DNA of 35,129 nucleotides from Microcaldota archaeon. Lineage in GTDB: Archaea > Micrarchaeota > Micrarchaeia > Micrarchaeales > CABMGC01. Made by a program: the position numbers and the translations under genes. Position 1 is the stretch's first letter, and every line of letters begins with the position of its first letter. Below the pieces are notes generated by a model, which was not told the origin of the DNA, ran no database searches, and worked only from the letters and a program-made list of their open reading frames with translations. Location of the stretch: positions 1 through 35,129 of the forward strand of contig DAHXKV010000002.1 in NCBI GenBank assembly GCA_027366155.1, written 5' to 3'. Below, in pieces: positions 24,857-33,617 of the stretch.

Positions 24857-26509
24857 ATGAATATGAACTTTCGCGTATTGTTTGGAATAGCAATTGTCTC
24901 CGCAGTCATGGTGCCCGGACTCATGGCCTCTTCAAATGCAAGTGTGCTCAGTTCAGCATACGCATATGCAGACTGCAAGGCTGTGTTTGCAACAGGCTAC
25001 GCCTCATACGCTGCTTCTCTGGGGGGCAATCTTTCCACCATCGGAAAAGAAGGCGCCTTCTTGGGGTCAGATGCCTCAGAGCTGGGCAGCATAGCATCAA
25101 GCGGAAATTCATCTGCTTTCTCCGCATACCTTCATGGCAGCTTCGATCCAGAACTCAATTCATTATCCCATAACCTAACTTCTACTGTAAGGTCATCAGA
25201 TCTTAACGCCACGGAGATGGCAAAGCTGCGCGCATACTACAATTCAAGCCTGACTGCATATGCAGCATGTGCATCCAATGCCACAGAAGCATTCGGCTCA
25301 AGGATACTCCTGCGTTACAACAAATCGATAAGCGAGATGTCTGACACCATATCCGCGCTCAATTCAAAGGGGATAAACACAACAAACTTGACTGTTCTGG
25401 TACAGGGTGCAAAGACAGAGATAATTGCGCCTCTCTCTTCCGGCCTTGCCTCTGCCAAAAACCTCTCGCAGGCAAAGACGGTTGTCTCAGAATACTGCCT
25501 CTTCAATGGCTGCGCCAACGGCACAAACATGCACCTGGCCGCAAGGTTCACCCTAGAGAAACTAACGCTGGAGCTCTCATACCTTGAGTCCAAGTCAAAC
25601 TCAAGCTCCACAAACACCGGATTCGCCGAGGCAAGCTCAAACCTCACGATAGCATCACAGGTCCTCGCAAGCGTGGGCACTGCTGCATATTCCGGAAATC
25701 AGAGCGCAGAAATATGGTCAAGCCTAAACCGGGCATCAGCAAGAATGCGCTTCGGAGAGACACGCGAAGCGGCAGAGGTAAAAATCTCGGAAATAGACCA
25801 GAACCTGCACGCATACCACGGAATTGAAGAGTCCCTTGCGGCAAGGGGGCTAAACACCACGCAGATAAATTCCACGCTTGCCGGTGCAGAATCCGAAGTC
25901 ATCGGCCCGCTCTCAGCCACGGTCAATGCCTCCGCCAACGCAAGCCAGATACGCTCTGCATTTGGATCATACTGTATAAGCGACGGATGCCCTGACGGAA
26001 TAAACTTCCACATAACCACAAGGCTGGAGGCTGAAGCCATCAATGCGACGTTTGCAAGGTATATATCAAGGGCCAATTTAAGCGCCATTAATCAGAGCCT
26101 TATTACGTCATTCCATAATTACTATTCTACGGCAGAATCGGAGATAGCCGATGCCGGAACCTCCCAGATACAGGCAAACGAGACAGTCGCAATAAGCGCC
26201 TACCTGAAGAATGCATCCAATGATCTTACCCGGATACAGCATGAGCATGAAGGAAGGGACACCCACACTAACGAGTCTGCAACGGCAGTCAAGCACGAAA
26301 ACGAGTCTGCAACAAATCAGGGCAACGCATCTGCTGTTGGCCCCTCTGCGGTGGCCCATTCAAGCGCCAGACAAAATACGGAAGGGCAGAATGCCAGCAT
26401 TTCTTCAAACTCTAATATCGGGGTAAATACTTCTGTGGTTGGAACAGGAGGCTCGAGCTCGATCTCTGTGGACGGAGAAGCAAAGACCTCGGCCCACAAT
26501 GGCTCTTAA
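24857..26509 (+). CDS. Secreted/surface protein with internal domain duplication
   Basis: Signal-like N-terminus; two related modules with EYCLFNGCANGTNMHLAARFTLEKL and SYCISDGCPDGINFHITTRLEAEAI. Confidence 0.75.
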   Translation: MNMNFRVLFGIAIVSAVMVPGLMASSNASVLSSAYAYADCKAVFATGYASYAASLGGNLSTIGKEGAFLGSDASELGSIASSGNSSAFSAYLHGSFDPELNSLSHNLTSTVRSSDLNATEMAKLRAYYNSSLTAYAACASNATEAFGSRILLRYNKSISEMSDTISALNSKGINTTNLTVLVQGAKTEIIAPLSSGLASAKNLSQAKTVVSEYCLFNGCANGTNMHLAARFTLEKLTLELSYLESKSNSSSTNTGFAEASSNLTIASQVLASVGTAAYSGNQSAEIWSSLNRASARMRFGETREAAEVKISEIDQNLHAYHGIEESLAARGLNTTQINSTLAGAESEVIGPLSATVNASANASQIRSAFGSYCISDGCPDGINFHITTRLEAEAINATFARYISRANLSAINQSLITSFHNYYSTAESEIADAGTSQIQANETVAISAYLKNASNDLTRIQHEHEGRDTHTNESATAVKHENESATNQGNASAVGPSAVAHSSARQNTEGQNASISSNSNIGVNTSVVGTGGSSSISVDGEAKTSAHNGS

Positions 26510-26516
26510 TGGTGTA

Positions 26517-26858
26517 ATGATGAACAAGACGATAATCGCGATAATAATCGTTCTGGCAGTAGCTGCAGTTGCGGCTATATTTGCATTTGGAATAAAACCT
26601 GCTTCACACCAGGTTCCTCCTGCCAATGCAAATAACACCGGGCAGGCAACCACCGTCCCGATAAATTCGGGCTCAACTAAAAATGCAACCCCAGCACAGC
26701 AGAACTACACTTCTCCGGCAAACCAGACATTTAATTCAACATTCAACTCAATATCCAACTCAACGCTTCCAAACCCGCGGTTTAACGGAACACCTGTGGA
26801 GCCTCCTGCACAGAATGCGAGCCTTCTCAGCAATGGAAAAATTCCTGCGCAGCCGTAA
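26517..26858 (+). CDS. Short N-terminally TM-anchored Asn/Ser/Thr/Pro-rich protein
   Basis: MNKTIIAIIIVLAVAAVAAIFAFGI followed by low-complexity N/S/T/P stretch with many NxS/T sequons. Confidence 0.65.
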   Translation: MMNKTIIAIIIVLAVAAVAAIFAFGIKPASHQVPPANANNTGQATTVPINSGSTKNATPAQQNYTSPANQTFNSTFNSISNSTLPNPRFNGTPVEPPAQNASLLSNGKIPAQP

Positions 26859-26982
26859 TTCTGCGCAACACACGCAGGTCTGTAGTCCTTCTCTTTCAGC
26901 TGCAGGCAACACGCCGCCAGATCCTGCAACATGCGGCAGATGGTAAAAGAAGAGATAAAAGGCTTGGCTACAATCTAATAGT

Positions 26983-28299
26983 ATGCTCATCTTCAGGATA
27001 AACTACTTCCTGCTCCCAACAGAGATATGGATAGTTGTCACCACTACAATAGTGATATGGATAACGCGCATATATCTAAATTCATTCCTCGCGCTAAGGA
27101 AGGGCAAAGTGAAAGAGCGCAAGCCTTCAACCGCCGTGCTCCACGGCTCGGAGCCCCTTGTAAGCATAATACTCCCCACGTACAACGAGTCCAGGGTGAT
27201 AGGCAGGCTCCTCTCGGCAGTCACCAAAATAGACTACAGGAACTTCGAGGTTATAGTCGCTGACGACTCTACCGATGGAAAGACAATGGAGGTCCTCGGC
27301 CAATGGCAGGAAAAAGGAATCAGGGTAATACACAGGGACTCGAGGAAGGGCTTCAAGGCAGGCGCGCTGAACAACGCAATGCTCCACATCTCACCCAAAT
27401 CCGAATACATCCTCATATTCGATGCCGACTACGTGCCCCAAAAGGAGATCATCTGGCAGATGCTTGGAGATTTCTCCTCAAAAGAGATAGCTGCGGTACA
27501 GGGCTACACCAAGCACACGCTCAACGCCTCCAAAAACATCTGGACGAAGGCTGTCTCGATAGGCTTCTCGGCATATTCGCTGGTAGACATACCAATACGC
27601 AAGAAGCTAAATGGCTTCATCCCTCTCTTCGGGAGCGTCACCATGGTCTCTCGGCAGGCACTTTCAGAGGTTAACGGCTTCTCCGAGGACTCTATAACAG
27701 AGGATTACGAGCTCGCCTGCAAGCTGGAGGCATGCGGCTACAGTATCATGTTCGATGAAGGCATAGCCGTACCTGCAGAGTGCCCTGACTCGTTCAGGGT
27801 ATTGCTAAAACAGCAGATGCGCTGGGCAGAGGGAATAACACGCGACACTAAGAACCACCTGCGCAGGCTGCTCTCCAGCAAAAAACTCAACCTGATGAAA
27901 AAATTTGACTATGTTTATTACGGATTCAGCTCTCTCAACGGAATAATAGGTACGGCGGCATACTCGCTGACCGCATTTGTCTTCATGGTCCAGCACCACC
28001 TGATACTGCATTCACTAGGGGTAGACAGCACATTCGTCACGGCTCTCGGCCCCTATGGCAACTTCCTGCTCAACGTTGCGCCAGGATATGTTGCGTTGGG
28101 CCTGATATCCATGGTAATTGTGGGTCTGTATCGCGAAGGCAGGCTGCACGATGTGCTCTGGGTTGCATACTTTTATCTTGTAACGCTCCTGCTGGCGCCG
28201 TTTATAGCGATAAGCGGTATACGCGGCCTCCTTCTGAAGAAGGGTTCCTGGTCGCGCACAAAGAAAACCGGGGAAGTCATTCGCGAAGTGCACCCTTAG
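26983..28299 (+). CDS. Processive family 2 glycosyltransferase (cellulose/hyaluronan synthase-like), membrane-bound
   Basis: SIILPTYNESRVIGRLL, VADDSTDGKT, IFDADYVP, SITEDYELACKLEACGY, QQMRWAEG; C-terminal TM helices. Confidence 0.92.
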   Translation: MLIFRINYFLLPTEIWIVVTTTIVIWITRIYLNSFLALRKGKVKERKPSTAVLHGSEPLVSIILPTYNESRVIGRLLSAVTKIDYRNFEVIVADDSTDGKTMEVLGQWQEKGIRVIHRDSRKGFKAGALNNAMLHISPKSEYILIFDADYVPQKEIIWQMLGDFSSKEIAAVQGYTKHTLNASKNIWTKAVSIGFSAYSLVDIPIRKKLNGFIPLFGSVTMVSRQALSEVNGFSEDSITEDYELACKLEACGYSIMFDEGIAVPAECPDSFRVLLKQQMRWAEGITRDTKNHLRRLLSSKKLNLMKKFDYVYYGFSSLNGIIGTAAYSLTAFVFMVQHHLILHSLGVDSTFVTALGPYGNFLLNVAPGYVALGLISMVIVGLYREGRLHDVLWVAYFYLVTLLLAPFIAISGIRGLLLKKGSWSRTKKTGEVIREVHP

Positions 28300-29533
28300 C
28301 CGGATGTCTATTCTGTAAAACCTTCCTTCCAAGCATCGGATAAGCGCTTCTTAGAAGCGCGCCTGTCATCGTCTGATCTACTAAAAAACCAAGCCCGTGT
28401 ATCCTGAAATCCTCTTCGGATACCTTTGATATCCTATTCAGATCCCTAGCGCTTATGCCGAGTTCCGATTCAACAAGCCACCTGGTGGCGCTTCTTGCAA
28501 TCTCAGGGTTTTTGCGGGCGAATTCACTTATCTCCTTCAATTCCCACGGCAGTATGCGGTGCTCCGGAAACGCATCGTTCAGTGCAAGGAAAACGTTCCC
28601 TCCATAATATTCTGAAAACATATCCGCCAAGCACCCTCTGGACAGGTCACTGCTTGATATCCCGAGGACTGACCTCCTATCCGAGACGTCAACCCCGGAG
28701 ACCTCCGCTGCCCATCTTATTGCGCGTCCCCTCTTCTCCTTGGGCTCGAAGAATTCACTGCTTAGGTGCTTCATCTCCCATTCCATTATCTTATATTCGG
28801 GATAGGAAGCATTGACTGCTTCATAAACATTACCACCAAAAAACCGGTATAGCAGTATCCTGTGCCAGCGCCTGAAATGCCTCTCATGCACTGAGAGCAG
28901 TCCTTCTCTTTTCTGCTTCTCTCCGAGTACATATTTGGCCAGCATAAGCCTTATTTCTTTCACAGCATTTTTCCTTTCTTCCAGCACATCCGGCTGGGCA
29001 AGATATTCCTTGACTGTTTCTGGGCTTGCGCTTTCAGTGTCCAAACTCCTTCCTGCGCCTTCTGCATCTGTATTTTCTGCTCCTGCGCTCTTGCTGCCCC
29101 GCAGCGCTGCGTGCATCCTAGCATAATACTCTGCGCTGGCCGGAACAGATTTTCCTCCCTGCGCGGTTGCCATCCTTGAAAACAGCCTGACCATGCTCTT
29201 AGCCGTCTCCATTGGGGACTTCCTTGATTCGCCTTTTATGTTTGTGTGCGCGCCAAAACCCACTGCGAGCTCTAGCATTCCTATCAGCTGCTCTGTCTGC
29301 GGCAGTGTAATCAGGAAGTTTACAAGCTGGAGGTTCTCGTTTTCCCCAAATTTACCATACTTCGCAAGCCATCTATCCTTGCTGAGAATATCTGCAAAGG
29401 CTGCCACATCTTTCCTTCTGGCAGCTTCCTCCACAAGCGCTGCAACAGGGTTCCTGCCTCTAATCCCCTGCCCTGCATTTGCATTTTCGGCTACAATGCC
29501 ACCCATACGATCAAAATTCAATATATCTGCCAT
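28277..29533 (-). CDS. Uncharacterised protein with ankyrin-like N-terminus and repeated GGNVxxAxNxxxPExxIxxWE modules
   Basis: GGNVYEAVNASYPEYKIMEWEMKHL and GGNVFLALNDAFPEHRILPWELKEI; TATA-like tatttttaagta ~37 bp upstream. Confidence 0.7.
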   Translation of the reverse strand: MADILNFDRMGGIVAENANAGQGIRGRNPVAALVEEAARRKDVAAFADILSKDRWLAKYGKFGENENLQLVNFLITLPQTEQLIGMLELAVGFGAHTNIKGESRKSPMETAKSMVRLFSRMATAQGGKSVPASAEYYARMHAALRGSKSAGAENTDAEGAGRSLDTESASPETVKEYLAQPDVLEERKNAVKEIRLMLAKYVLGEKQKREGLLSVHERHFRRWHRILLYRFFGGNVYEAVNASYPEYKIMEWEMKHLSSEFFEPKEKRGRAIRWAAEVSGVDVSDRRSVLGISSSDLSRGCLADMFSEYYGGNVFLALNDAFPEHRILPWELKEISEFARKNPEIARSATRWLVESELGISARDLNRISKVSEEDFRIHGLGFLVDQTMTGALLRSAYPMLGRKVLQNRHPAKGALRE

Positions 29534-29612
29534 GGTATTTAGACATTGGGCTTTTAGGGCATCTACTTAAAAATACAACTGCAATCCCCGGCCTGCAACG
29601 GATTTGTTGAAT

Positions 29613-30560
29613 ATGTGTCTTTTTGAGCTATCTTATCTAACAGACTCGCCTGCAACAAAACTCCTAAATATGAGCAATACAAAACAATCCTATTGTAATG
29701 ATGGTCATTGCATGAAGCTAACCACAATATCTACATGGTCGAGTATTCGGGCTTCAGGAAGCGTAAGCAATCCAGAGCCAAAAGACATAGTAAGAATGAT
29801 AGCCACTGGCGACACAGACTCGCTCAGGTCTCTCGGCCCAGAAATGCTTGGGCACAATTATTCTAAATTTGGTTACGGGAATTCCCTGCTAAAGGTTATA
29901 ATCAGGATATCGCCCCCAGGGTCCATGAATGAAGCTTTGCAGATAGCACTAAAGGCAGGCGCAGAACCTTCCACCGAAGAGATAGTCGCGCTCAATAAGA
30001 AGATTGCATACTTTAGGTCCAAGCGAATTGTGCACACTGCCAAAAACATAGACAGAGAAGGCAATCTGGCAGACAGCGTGCTGGCGCTTAAGCGCGCGAT
30101 GGCAAGCAAACAGTCTGCGGATGCCATCGCCGCAGGAAGCCAGATGCCTGCAACACACACCGAAACGGCCAGAGGAAGCTATGAATCGGCCTCAGGCCTG
30201 CGTATATCCGCAATAAGAAGGGCACTTGACAATGCTGATGTCCAGGGACTATCCCGGGCGCTCTCCACACTCTCCAAGTCAACCGGCACCACAGGCCCAC
30301 TTTCTGCGGATTATGGCGACGGGATGCAAAAAGCCTCCCTGCTAAGCAGGATAGTCGACCTGCACTTCAGAAATGGGCTTGATCCAAGTCCGACAATCAA
30401 ACTTGTTGAGCTGGCGCTGAGCCGTGGAGCAGTTCCTGACTACGACCTCCTCCGCAGAGTGGCTGCAATGAATAACGCCGCGGTCAATTTCAAAGAAGGG
30501 GATCCGGCAAAGATTTTCCCTGAAACCCTTTTCACGGTTCTCCTTCCGATGCGCAAATAA
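29613..30560 (+). CDS. Uncharacterised helical-repeat (ankyrin-like) protein
   Basis: YSKFGYGNSLLKVIIRISPPGSMNEALQIALKAGAEPS resembles the N-terminus of the divergent neighbour; second internal copy RIVDLHFRNGLDPSPTIKLVELALSRGAVPDYDLL. Exact start uncertain. Confidence 0.65.
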   Translation: MCLFELSYLTDSPATKLLNMSNTKQSYCNDGHCMKLTTISTWSSIRASGSVSNPEPKDIVRMIATGDTDSLRSLGPEMLGHNYSKFGYGNSLLKVIIRISPPGSMNEALQIALKAGAEPSTEEIVALNKKIAYFRSKRIVHTAKNIDREGNLADSVLALKRAMASKQSADAIAAGSQMPATHTETARGSYESASGLRISAIRRALDNADVQGLSRALSTLSKSTGTTGPLSADYGDGMQKASLLSRIVDLHFRNGLDPSPTIKLVELALSRGAVPDYDLLRRVAAMNNAAVNFKEGDPAKIFPETLFTVLLPMRK

Positions 30561-30613
30561 TGCCATTTAATATATCTGAACAGGCGCAATATAAGAATTG
30601 AAAGAGTGTTGTA

Positions 30614-31141
30614 ATGCAAACCACAAGAACCAGATCTCCTGAAATGCAGCATGTACCATCGGCTACGGGTTCATTAACCTCAGGCAACCAGTTGACTTCC
30701 AGAAAGCTTCCTTCCTTCATGCTTGTAGGCATGGCTGTTGCAGGGCTTTCACTCAACGGATGCGCACAAAATCTCGGAAACACGACCAAGGTAGATATAG
30801 GCCGGAAAACGATGTACGTGCGTGTACAGAATCCCAGCTACGGGGGCATGAGCTCTTTAAACTTCCACCGGTTTCATTACGAGGTAACTGCAAAACGATT
30901 TGGCTCAACCTGTATCACATACGCCGCTGATTTGGATGCAACTTTCCCCCCAAACCTCGGAGGCAGGGTGCCGTTTGCAATGCCTGAATTCTACTACCCG
31001 AAGGAACTGCGCCGTGCGATAATTGACAATACCGACCAGACAATCGGGATAATCAGCAGGGCATGCAACCTCGGCCAAATATCAGCGCATGTCAAGATTA
31101 CCGGATATCCTGCTGAGCTAATAGGCTTCAAGAGGAACTAG
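30614..31141 (+). CDS. Membrane-anchored or lipoprotein-like protein of unknown function
   Basis: Hydrophobic segment SFMLVGMAVAGLSLNGCAQN then hydrophilic domain. Confidence 0.5.
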   Translation: MQTTRTRSPEMQHVPSATGSLTSGNQLTSRKLPSFMLVGMAVAGLSLNGCAQNLGNTTKVDIGRKTMYVRVQNPSYGGMSSLNFHRFHYEVTAKRFGSTCITYAADLDATFPPNLGGRVPFAMPEFYYPKELRRAIIDNTDQTIGIISRACNLGQISAHVKITGYPAELIGFKRN

Positions 31142-31230
31142 TATCCTCAAGCGTCGCCATGCGGTCTCTGGCCTTGCCTCTGTACTGCCATACGCAAGCC
31201 ATACGTTTTAAGGCGCAATGCCTTTTTACT

Positions 31231-31274
31231 GCTTTTCCGAAAGCGGAGCCAGGGTTTCATGGAAACCGGAAAGC
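31231..31274 (+). terminator. Structured hairpin element, possible terminator
   Basis: gcttttcc (31231-31238) pairs with ggaaagc (31268-31274), inner hairpin ggtttc-atg-gaaacc; followed by tttatt. Confidence 0.35.
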
Positions 31275-31395
31275 TTTATTAATCTTTCTAACCACTACCG
31301 CAAAGGTTTAAATACCTTGCACGAACAACCTTCTTGTTTGTGTGGTTCTGCATGGTTGGAGGCCTTGCAGTGTAGCCCGCAAGCAATGTGATATA

Positions 31396-32427
31396 ATGGG
31401 AAATAGGTCCTACGTTATAGTGTTACTTGGTATGTTGCTGGCACTGATGCCTGTCCTGAACGCAGCAGGAGCGATCGCTCCCTCTGGAATACTCAAGTAC
31501 GTTCCAATCACCATATCCAATGCGCAGTCCTCAGCCACGCCTCTGAACTTCCAGCAGATGGTTACTGTTGACAGCGCAACATACTCGTCGTACGAAGCTT
31601 CAAACCTCCAGAACATTGAGTTCTTCTACGCAAACGGCATTATAATAAACTCATGGCTCGAGAGCGGCAACTCTAACGCCGCCTCAAGTACCTTATATTG
31701 GCTGAACATAGGCCCGCAGATACCTGCCTCAGGCAGCCTTACAGTATACATGGGCTTCGCCTCTCAGTCAACAAACCTCTTCAACACTGCAACCACCGGC
31801 GAGGCCCCGCAGCTCTCGCCCAGCTACGCCGAGTACGACAACGGCGCAGGCGTATTCAATTTCTACGATGACTTTGCAGGGACGACCCTAAGCTCCAAAT
31901 GGACGCCGTCTTCCCAATTATCCTATTATGTGGACAACGGAATAACGGTAAACGGGCAATCCACTACCTTCCCGTCGGGAATAACTACAAATACCCTAAC
32001 AAACCCCTACACATTCAATGCACCTGGCATAGTTGAGTTCTATGGATATGTAGGAATAGACACATATGGGGAGTCGGAAGGTTTTGCAGGGTCACCAACA
32101 GCCTCTATCTTTACATACGAATATGGTGGCGATCAGTGGTATGCCTGCAACACTTCCACCTGTGCGGGCTTCGGCTCTTTTGGAAATGGGGAAGGCTTAT
32201 ACGGGGCTGAAGTAGAAAGCAATGGCAATGTCTTTTATTACGAGAACTACAACACATACACAGCTACCGAGACCTCATACAACGCCGCGCTATCTCCATT
32301 ATGGTTAACGATCGTCGGAGGCGCCGGCAATGGTGGCAACAATGCCGGACCAGTATACTATATGCGCGAGCGTGCATACCCGCCCAACGGCGTCATGCCT
32401 TCGGTCTCATTCGGATCAATCCAATGA
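31396..32427 (+). CDS. Secreted surface protein with single DUF2341-type module
   Basis: Signal peptide MGNRSYVIVLLGMLLALMPVLNAAGA; KYVPITISNAQSSATPLNFQQMVTVDSATYSSYEASNLQN; ends YMRERAYPPNGVMPSVSFGSIQ. TATA tttaaatacc at ~31308. Confidence 0.85.
   Translation: MGNRSYVIVLLGMLLALMPVLNAAGAIAPSGILKYVPITISNAQSSATPLNFQQMVTVDSATYSSYEASNLQNIEFFYANGIIINSWLESGNSNAASSTLYWLNIGPQIPASGSLTVYMGFASQSTNLFNTATTGEAPQLSPSYAEYDNGAGVFNFYDDFAGTTLSSKWTPSSQLSYYVDNGITVNGQSTTFPSGITTNTLTNPYTFNAPGIVEFYGYVGIDTYGESEGFAGSPTASIFTYEYGGDQWYACNTSTCAGFGSFGNGEGLYGAEVESNGNVFYYENYNTYTATETSYNAALSPLWLTIVGGAGNGGNNAGPVYYMRERAYPPNGVMPSVSFGSIQ
31546..31808 (+). repeat. Copy B of near-identical DUF2341-coding segment (direct with A, inverted with C)
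   Basis: Base-by-base comparison with 908-1170 and the reverse complement of ~34280-34540; similarity to C extends to about 31860. Confidence 0.9.
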
Positions 32428-32455
32428 ATATCAGGGACACCTTCCCTCAGGCGCG

Positions 32456-33484
32456 TCATTTGTACATTCCCGCAATCCCTCCGAAGGACTCCAGCTGCTT
32501 TCCGGCTTCATCTTCAGAATTGAATATCTCTATCGCTACTCCGTGCCTGTCCGCATCATTCAGAATTTTTTTTATTTCCTCTGTGTTGAGTTTCGAGTCG
32601 TTTACGAGAATCATCTCTATCTTGTAATCGTTCAGATGCTCGCGTATCTTCTCGACGCCGAGGAGCGCTGACCCACTGCGCATGCCCCTGAAAAGTGCAT
32701 CAAGGAGCTCGAACTCCCTTCTGACGTGCTCTGTTTCAAGCATCTTCGAGACTTCATGGCTGCGCACAGCTTCTCTTATGCCCGACCGCTCCGCATCGCC
32801 CACTGGCACATAGACAAGCCTCTTCCCTGTCTCAATCCCTTTGTATTCTACGTATTTCCTTATATCATCCTTGGTGAACCCCGGCCCTGCAATTATGACG
32901 AGTTCGACGTCCATCCTCTTCACTGAATCTATGATGTCTTTGAAATACTTCTCGCGCTGCGCTTCGAAATCCTTCTCCTTCATCCTTTTGCTCAGGTGTG
33001 AAAACAGCTCTCCGGAGAGGTCTATTCCATATCCCCGTATGTATGCCAAGGTTGCCTTTTCGTCATCCACTGCGATGACTCCCAGCCTCGGCCGTTTGGA
33101 ATCAAGAACTGCCTGTCTTATCCTCCTTATTATGAAATCTCCCCAGCCCTCTGGCTTCTCTATCTCAATCTCGTCCAAAGGCCCGACAGTGAGGGTGTGG
33201 TAGCTGTTTACCTGTATATATTCCTCAGGATGGCCCGAGACTATCTTCCCTATTATGCGTAGCCTTCCTGCCCCTCTGTCAAGTTCAGTTTTTTCAACAA
33301 CCAGCCTTACGAACACCTCCTTCTGCTCGCCTTTGTCTGTCTCGCTGGCCTTGAACCTGCGGTAGCTCTTGGAGGAGACATAATTGTCTTTAGATACCAC
33401 CATTGCAAGAAGGTAAAGATCCTCGAATGACTCAGGGACTAGCTTTACTGTGTTTGTTGAATCATAAAACTTTACTGACTTCAT
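32456..33484 (-). CDS. pelA: aPelota (ribosome rescue, Dom34 family)
   Basis: NTVKLVPESFEDLYLLAMVV, VNSYHTLTVGPLDEIEIEKPEGW, VIIAGPGFTKDD, SGSALLGVEKIREHLNDYKIEMILVNDSKL; TATA cttaaatatcc upstream. Confidence 0.95.
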   Translation of the reverse strand: MKSVKFYDSTNTVKLVPESFEDLYLLAMVVSKDNYVSSKSYRRFKASETDKGEQKEVFVRLVVEKTELDRGAGRLRIIGKIVSGHPEEYIQVNSYHTLTVGPLDEIEIEKPEGWGDFIIRRIRQAVLDSKRPRLGVIAVDDEKATLAYIRGYGIDLSGELFSHLSKRMKEKDFEAQREKYFKDIIDSVKRMDVELVIIAGPGFTKDDIRKYVEYKGIETGKRLVYVPVGDAERSGIREAVRSHEVSKMLETEHVRREFELLDALFRGMRSGSALLGVEKIREHLNDYKIEMILVNDSKLNTEEIKKILNDADRHGVAIEIFNSEDEAGKQLESFGGIAGMYK

Positions 33485-33550
33485 GGCACTCACGCGCTGA
33501 AACTGATGCGTTATGGGGATATTTAAGGGATTGCCATTTAGCCTTTTTAT

Positions 33551-33577
33551 CTGGCGTTCGGTGGCTTGAACGGCCAG
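33551..33577. other. Imperfect hairpin between Pelota and the inverted surface-protein gene
   Basis: ctggcgttc pairs with gaacggccag, 9 bp with one bulged G. Confidence 0.4.
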
Positions 33578-33617
33578 ATGGCGCGGCTATCCTCCGTGAA
33601 AGTATTATACTATAAAC

